Positions 5,912 to 8,566 of a stretch of DNA of 8,566 nt are shown here, piece after piece. Origin of the DNA: Chloroflexota bacterium. GTDB taxonomy: Bacteria > Chloroflexota > Dehalococcoidia > DSTF01 > JACRBR01. Under the pieces are notes generated by a model. That model was not told where the DNA came from. It saw only the letters and a list, made by a program, of their open reading frames with translations, and searched no databases. The DNA is taken from the NCBI GenBank assembly GCA_025355835.1, contig JANXYW010000053.1, forward strand, positions 1-8,566, written 5' to 3'. Each line of letters starts with the position of its first letter. Positions within the stretch are counted from its first letter, which is position 1. The position numbers and the translations under genes are program-made.

Positions 5912-5952
5912 GTGCTGTCGATCGGGACAGCGACGAACTATCGCGACAGCAC
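5912..5952. terminator. Possible bidirectional terminator hairpin between convergent genes
   Basis: GTGCTGTCG (5912-5920) is perfectly complementary to CGACAGCAC (5944-5952) with a 23-base loop. GCTGTC (5914-5919) can alternatively pair with GACAGC (5926-5931) over a 6-base loop. The right arm lies in the last codons of the minus-strand glycosyltransferase, and the left arm is 53 bases past the kinase stop. The location between convergent 3' ends fits a terminator, but the loop is long and no T-tract follows, so the call is tentative. Confidence 0.3.
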
Positions 5953-7614
5953 GTAGGCGCGGAACAGGATCTCGCTCCCTTTCGTCTCTTCCGTGACGGT
6001 GCCGCCGGGATACAGAGCTTCGACTTCTCCGATGTCGTCGAGGTATGGCGCAAGTAGCATGATGGCGGTGTTGCCGGTCGTGCGCACACCGAAGTCGAGC
6101 GGTTCGTCGGTGACGACGCGCGATCGGTAGCGAAACTCGCGCGAGCGATCGACGCCAATGGCGTTCGGCGCGATGAAGCGCCTCGTTTCGTAGTCAAAGC
6201 TCCAGAGGCCGCTGAAGAAGTAGATCGTTGTGCCGCGCGGCAATCCCGCGATGTAGTGCGACGCTGCGTCCATCTGGTACGGATAGACGACGCGAAACGA
6301 CGGATCGTCGGACAGTCCGTTGAAGTACTGGTTCACCGTCGTCGCGCCGAGGTACGCGGGCAGCGCGAGTACGATGAGCGCCCCGTAGCGCGCGCGGCCG
6401 GATAAGTGCAGCATGCCATCCCACATCCACGCCAGCGGTAACGCGGCCAGCAAGGCGACGAACGGCGCGATGCCCAGCGTGCGCCGAAACAGGCCATCGC
6501 CGATCGTGAGCAGCGCGCCCAGCGAGATCAGCGCGGTCGACGCGAGCGTCACGGCGTACTCGGCCTTGCGCCAATTCCAGATTGCGACGGCGAGACCGAT
6601 GAGCGCGCCCGCGAACAGCAACCGCCCCAGCGGGGGCCGGCCCCGCGTCGCCGTGCCATCGCCGAAGTCGGTGCGGTCGCCGTTGATCAGGCCATCCTGC
6701 CACTCGACGCCGCGGCGCCAGATCAGATGCGCGTGCTCGCCGACGCCGTCGGCGTTCTTCCAGCGATCGGAGTTCGAGAGGCTGACGAGTTTCTGGTGAA
6801 AGCGATAGCCGTTCGTGTTGTGGGCGATGTACAGCAACAGCGGAATCGACATCGCGAACGCGACGACGGCGAAGGCGGCAACGTGCAGCACGGTGCGCCA
6901 TCGCCACGGCCGCATGCGGTGAGACGCGTACGTCCACAGCATCGCGATGAATGGCGCGGGAACGAACAGGTAGAACGCGTTGTACGTATACATGCCGAGC
7001 CCCGTCAGCAGGCCCGCAACCACGAATAGCGCCGCGCTCCGCAGGCGCATCGCGTGCCACAGCGCAAGCAGCACCGCCATCTCGACGAACGGCCACGCGA
7101 CGACCATGAAGCCGGTGCGGCTGAGATGCAGGTGCCACATCATCAGCGTCAAAAGCAGCGCCGCGAACGCGGCGATCGTGCGGTTGAACATCGTTGCGAA
7201 TGCGGCGTACGCCAGCGGAATCGTCGCGATGCCGAACAGCGCCATCGATAGGCGCAGCGTGAACGTCGTCTGCGGCAGGAACTTGAAGAGCAGCGCAGTG
7301 AAGTAGAGCGGCCCCGTCGGCTGCCCGACCGCGCTGAGCACGTACGGCCCAATCCAGCCTTCATGGAGCACACGGCGCGCGTCCAGCCCCGTCCAGGCTT
7401 CGTCGCCGTGCAGGCCCAGCGGCATCGTTCCGAGGTGCCAGATGCGCAGGACGGCAGCGAGCAGCGTGATCGCGGCGATGATCGCGAGATCGACGCGCGC
7501 ACTGCTGGCGGCCCGCGCAAGGCCGTTTGCGCGCGAGTTCAACCCGGCGGCGATTCGGGCGCGGAAAGCCGGCGATGGCTCGATCGCACCAGCCGCCGGA
7601 TGATCTTTGCCCAC
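5938..7614 (-). CDS. Multi-pass membrane glycosyltransferase, GT39/ArnT-PMT-like
   Basis: The product is a 558-residue integral membrane protein of the GT-C type, expected to transfer a sugar from a polyprenyl-phosphate donor to an acceptor on the outer face of the membrane. After a basic N-terminal tail, helix 1 (about 42-60) is followed by MPLGLHGDEAWTGLDARR, the first extracytoplasmic loop with the acidic D71-E72 pair used for catalysis and metal binding in GT39/ArnT enzymes. About ten further hydrophobic segments follow (for example TLRLSMALFGIATIPLAYAAF, TIAAFAALLLTLMMW, FIAMLWTYA, LVALLAALPLAWMW-type stretches). A hydrophilic C-terminal domain of about 130 residues (from roughly TTVNQYFNGL to the end, with IYFFSGLWSFDY and ALYPGG) is probably extracytoplasmic. 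The GTG at 7612-7614 is chosen because AAGGAG sits five bases upstream; a longer frame from ATG at 7644 lacks such a site. No neighbour reveals the acceptor. It is divergent from the short Lon-like frame. Confidence 0.87.
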   Translation of the reverse strand: MGKDHPAAGAIEPSPAFRARIAAGLNSRANGLARAASSARVDLAIIAAITLLAAVLRIWHLGTMPLGLHGDEAWTGLDARRVLHEGWIGPYVLSAVGQPTGPLYFTALLFKFLPQTTFTLRLSMALFGIATIPLAYAAFATMFNRTIAAFAALLLTLMMWHLHLSRTGFMVVAWPFVEMAVLLALWHAMRLRSAALFVVAGLLTGLGMYTYNAFYLFVPAPFIAMLWTYASHRMRPWRWRTVLHVAAFAVVAFAMSIPLLLYIAHNTNGYRFHQKLVSLSNSDRWKNADGVGEHAHLIWRRGVEWQDGLINGDRTDFGDGTATRGRPPLGRLLFAGALIGLAVAIWNWRKAEYAVTLASTALISLGALLTIGDGLFRRTLGIAPFVALLAALPLAWMWDGMLHLSGRARYGALIVLALPAYLGATTVNQYFNGLSDDPSFRVVYPYQMDAASHYIAGLPRGTTIYFFSGLWSFDYETRRFIAPNAIGVDRSREFRYRSRVVTDEPLDFGVRTTGNTAIMLLAPYLDDIGEVEALYPGGTVTEETKGSEILFRAYVLSR

Positions 7615-7619
7615 GTCTG

Positions 7620-7625
7620 CTCCTT
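7620..7625 (-). promoter_or_regulatory. Ribosome-binding site deciding the glycosyltransferase start
   Basis: On the minus strand AAGGAG is followed by CAGAC and then GTG (7612-7614). The match to the anti-Shine-Dalgarno core and the five-base spacing favour this GTG over the ATG at 7644, whose upstream bases have only a distant GGAG. Confidence 0.6.
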
Positions 7626-7755
7626 CGCGTCCGCCCGCGGGCATGGTAGATGATCGCTCCGAAACGAAGCGGCGCGCTTTCGCCGTGCCGCCTTGCGTGC
7701 GCGGATGCCCGCCGCGAACGGCTCATGTAGGATGGTTTCGATCCCAGGAGGAACG

Positions 7756-7917
7756 ATGGCTGGAACGAAGTCGCTGCGCGTGCCGGTGAAGCTCTTACGG
7801 CGGACATGCGACGAGCGGATGAAGTTCAAGACGACGCCGGATCTGGCGATAGGGTCATCGGCCTCGTGCAATGCTCGCGATAACGGATATTGGTTGGCTT
7901 GTGAAGACGAGAAATGA
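7756..7917 (+). pseudogene. N-terminal stub resembling a Lon-like (LonB-type) ATP-dependent protease
   Basis: A 53-residue frame starts at ATG 7756 with AGGAGG at 7746-7751, four bases upstream. Residues 7-30 (LRVPVKLLRRTCDERMKFKTTPDL) resemble the extreme N-terminus of Lon-related AAA proteases, whose members typically open with a pattern like LPxxKLRxxCDPxxFxFxTTxEL before the first IGQxRA segment. Here the similarity stops after about 30 residues, and the remaining 23 residues ([16 protein letters not shown] and so on) look unrelated; no AAA or protease domain follows. I read it as the surviving 5' end of a deleted protease gene with its translation signal intact. The similarity is from memory of the family pattern and is not database-checked. 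The alternative is a genuine small protein or a leader frame for the Nudix gene, which it overlaps in another frame. Confidence 0.4.
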
Positions 7918-8353
7918 AGTCTCGGCCGGTGGCGTCGTGTTCCGCCTCCGCGATGGTGGCGGGTTCGACGTGGTGCTGATCCTCACGCACGAACGCCGTT
8001 GGCAACTGCCGAAGGGGTGGATCGACGAAGGCGAATCGCCCGAGCAGACCGCCGTACGCGAAGTGCGCGAGGAAACGGGCATCGATGCCGAGATCGTCGG
8101 GCCGCTGGGCGATATCGAGTACCAGTACGTCTCGACGTACGATCCCGAGCCGGTGCGCGTACACAAGCGCGTGCACATGTTCCTGCTGCTCTACCTCGGC
8201 GGCGCGACGGACGATCACGACGACGAAGTGATCGAAGCGCGGTGGGTGGAGGTCGACGAAGCGGAATCGATGCTCGCGTTCAAGGACGAGCAGCGGATGA
8301 TGGCCAAGGCGCGGCAGTTGCTCGCAGCGGCGGATACTCAAGGTTGTGGATGA
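7871..8353 (+). CDS. Nudix hydrolase
   Basis: The product is up to 160 residues and is predicted to cleave nucleoside diphosphates linked to another moiety, in the cytoplasm. The Nudix box is a perfect match to G-x5-E-x7-R-E-U-x-E-E-x-G-U, at residues 49-71 ([14 protein letters not shown] then REVREETGI). Preceding strands [13 protein letters not shown] and RRWQLPKG, and later [58 protein letters not shown], match small MutT/Ap4A-hydrolase-like members. The exact substrate cannot be assigned. The ATG at 7871 is the longest start, but the family usually begins near [10 protein letters not shown], so GTG at 7901 (150 residues) is equally plausible. Neither has a clear Shine-Dalgarno. The gene overlaps the preceding short frame by 47 or 17 bases, which would allow translational coupling from that frame's strong ribosome site. 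Confidence 0.92.
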   Translation: MLAITDIGWLVKTRNEVSAGGVVFRLRDGGGFDVVLILTHERRWQLPKGWIDEGESPEQTAVREVREETGIDAEIVGPLGDIEYQYVSTYDPEPVRVHKRVHMFLLLYLGGATDDHDDEVIEARWVEVDEAESMLAFKDEQRMMAKARQLLAAADTQGCG

Positions 8354-8362
8354 TGCTAAAAT
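8354..8362 (+). promoter_or_regulatory. Extended -10 promoter candidate at the Nudix stop codon
   Basis: TGC followed by TAAAAT (8357-8362) fits the extended -10 consensus TGn-TATAAT with one mismatch, and begins one base after the Nudix TGA (8351-8353). It is the most AT-rich spot in its surroundings. It would fire rightward into the repeat-bearing spacer. No -35 hexamer is needed for extended -10 promoters and none is evident. What it would transcribe lies in the spacer or beyond the window. Confidence 0.35.
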
Positions 8363-8393
8363 GTTGCCTGATGCTCGTCACGAACAGAGCACC

Positions 8394-8413
8394 CACAGCC
8401 GAGGACGGCTGCG
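8394..8413. repeat. Dispersed hairpin repeat, ACAGCCG type, copy 1
   Basis: CAGCCG (8396-8401) and CGGCTG (8406-8411) form a 6-bp stem with an AGGA loop. The unit is an inverted relative of the copy at 8541-8558. It resembles the ACAGCCGAGGGCGGCTGT dispersed intergenic repeats of some bacterial genomes. No coding function is seen. Confidence 0.5.
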
Positions 8414-8457
8414 CCACTCTGCGGTGACGCGCGAATATCATCCTGCGCGTCGTCCAA

Positions 8458-8487
8458 CGTCATCCTGAGCAACGCGAAGGATCTCGC
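8458..8487. repeat. Dispersed GTCATCCTGAGC-type repeat
   Basis: CGTCATCCTGAGC (8458-8470) followed by AACGCGAAGGATCTCGC (8471-8487) matches the general pattern of a widespread bacterial intergenic repeat (GTCATYCTGAGCGNAGCGAAGRATCT). ATCCT (8462-8466) and AGGAT (8478-8482) form the outer arms of an imperfect palindrome. A degenerate TCATCCTGCGCGTCGTCC just upstream (8438-8455) may be a second, decayed copy. Confidence 0.6.
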
Positions 8488-8540
8488 CGATCGAACGACG
8501 AGCGCCGCACACAGAACAGCCGCTGCGACCGCGATGTAGG

Positions 8541-8558
8541 ACAGCCGCCCTCGGCTGT
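8541..8558. repeat. Dispersed hairpin repeat, ACAGCCG type, copy 2
   Basis: ACAGCCG (8541-8547) and CGGCTGT (8552-8558) form a perfect 7-bp stem with a CCCT loop. Its reverse complement matches copy 1 (8394-8413) in opposite orientation. Another partial ACAGCCG lies at about 8516-8522. The whole stretch 8354-8566 otherwise holds no recognisable gene. Confidence 0.55.
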
Positions 8559-8566
8559 TGGACGGG

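Noticed and set aside
6194..7138. A 314-codon minus-strand frame within the glycosyltransferase
   Set aside because: Arginine-rich shift of the membrane protein's frame; the correct frame shows hydrophobic helices and the GDE loop.
7826..8341. A 171-codon minus-strand frame opposite the Nudix gene
   Set aside because: The plus strand has a perfect Nudix box, and the antisense product shows no family features.
8394..8558. Repeats considered as a CRISPR array
   Set aside because: Only two or three short, dissimilar hairpin units in opposite orientations at irregular spacing; no regular repeat-spacer pattern and no cas genes.

Overview
The window is a high-G+C bacterial chromosomal segment. 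G/C-ending codons dominate all the genes, and there are no introns, phage genes, transposases, tRNA or rRNA genes, or CRISPR arrays. Gene content and repeats (stand-alone LivK-like lipoprotein, ArnT/GT39-type glycosyltransferase with a C-terminal extracytoplasmic domain, glycine-patterned secreted protein, GTCATCCTGAGC-type and ACAGCCG-type dispersed repeats) would fit an uncultured member of the Chloroflexota. That placement is an impression from gene style, not a proven assignment.

Layout from left to right. A GloB-like metallo-beta-lactamase hydrolase (101-781, +) has a TATATT box so close to its ATG that a leaderless transcript is possible. It converges on a small SRPBCC-like protein (836-1267, -) whose last codons run through a hairpin repeat. 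Divergent from that gene is a lipoprotein substrate-binding protein of the branched-chain amino acid (Peripla_BP_6) type (1369-2577, +), with no permease or ATPase genes beside it. Its stop codon abuts the stop of a short predicted coiled-coil reading frame on the other strand (2578-2745, -). Then come a secreted glycine-patterned beta-rich protein (2989-3480, +), a terminator-like hairpin, and an OmpR/PhoB-family response regulator (3637-4389, +) three bases ahead of its membrane histidine kinase (4393-5859, +). A large multi-pass GT39/ArnT-like glycosyltransferase (5938-7614, -) converges on the kinase. The right end holds a short reading frame with a perfect Shine-Dalgarno that resembles the start of a Lon-like ATP-dependent protease (7756-7917, +), an overlapping Nudix hydrolase (7871-8353, +), and about 210 bases of non-coding DNA with several dispersed repeats.

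The clearest functional unit is the two-component system. Upstream of the secreted-protein gene is a TTACACAG direct repeat with an 11-bp period, the geometry bound by PhoB/PhoP/OmpR-type regulators, and one TTTACAC copy lies upstream of the regulator gene itself. This suggests, but does not prove, that the secreted protein is a target of the adjacent system and that the system autoregulates. I do not see a clearly new multi-gene system; the other observations are small-scale (broken gene, repeat-derived protein tail, gene-end geometry, candidate promoters).
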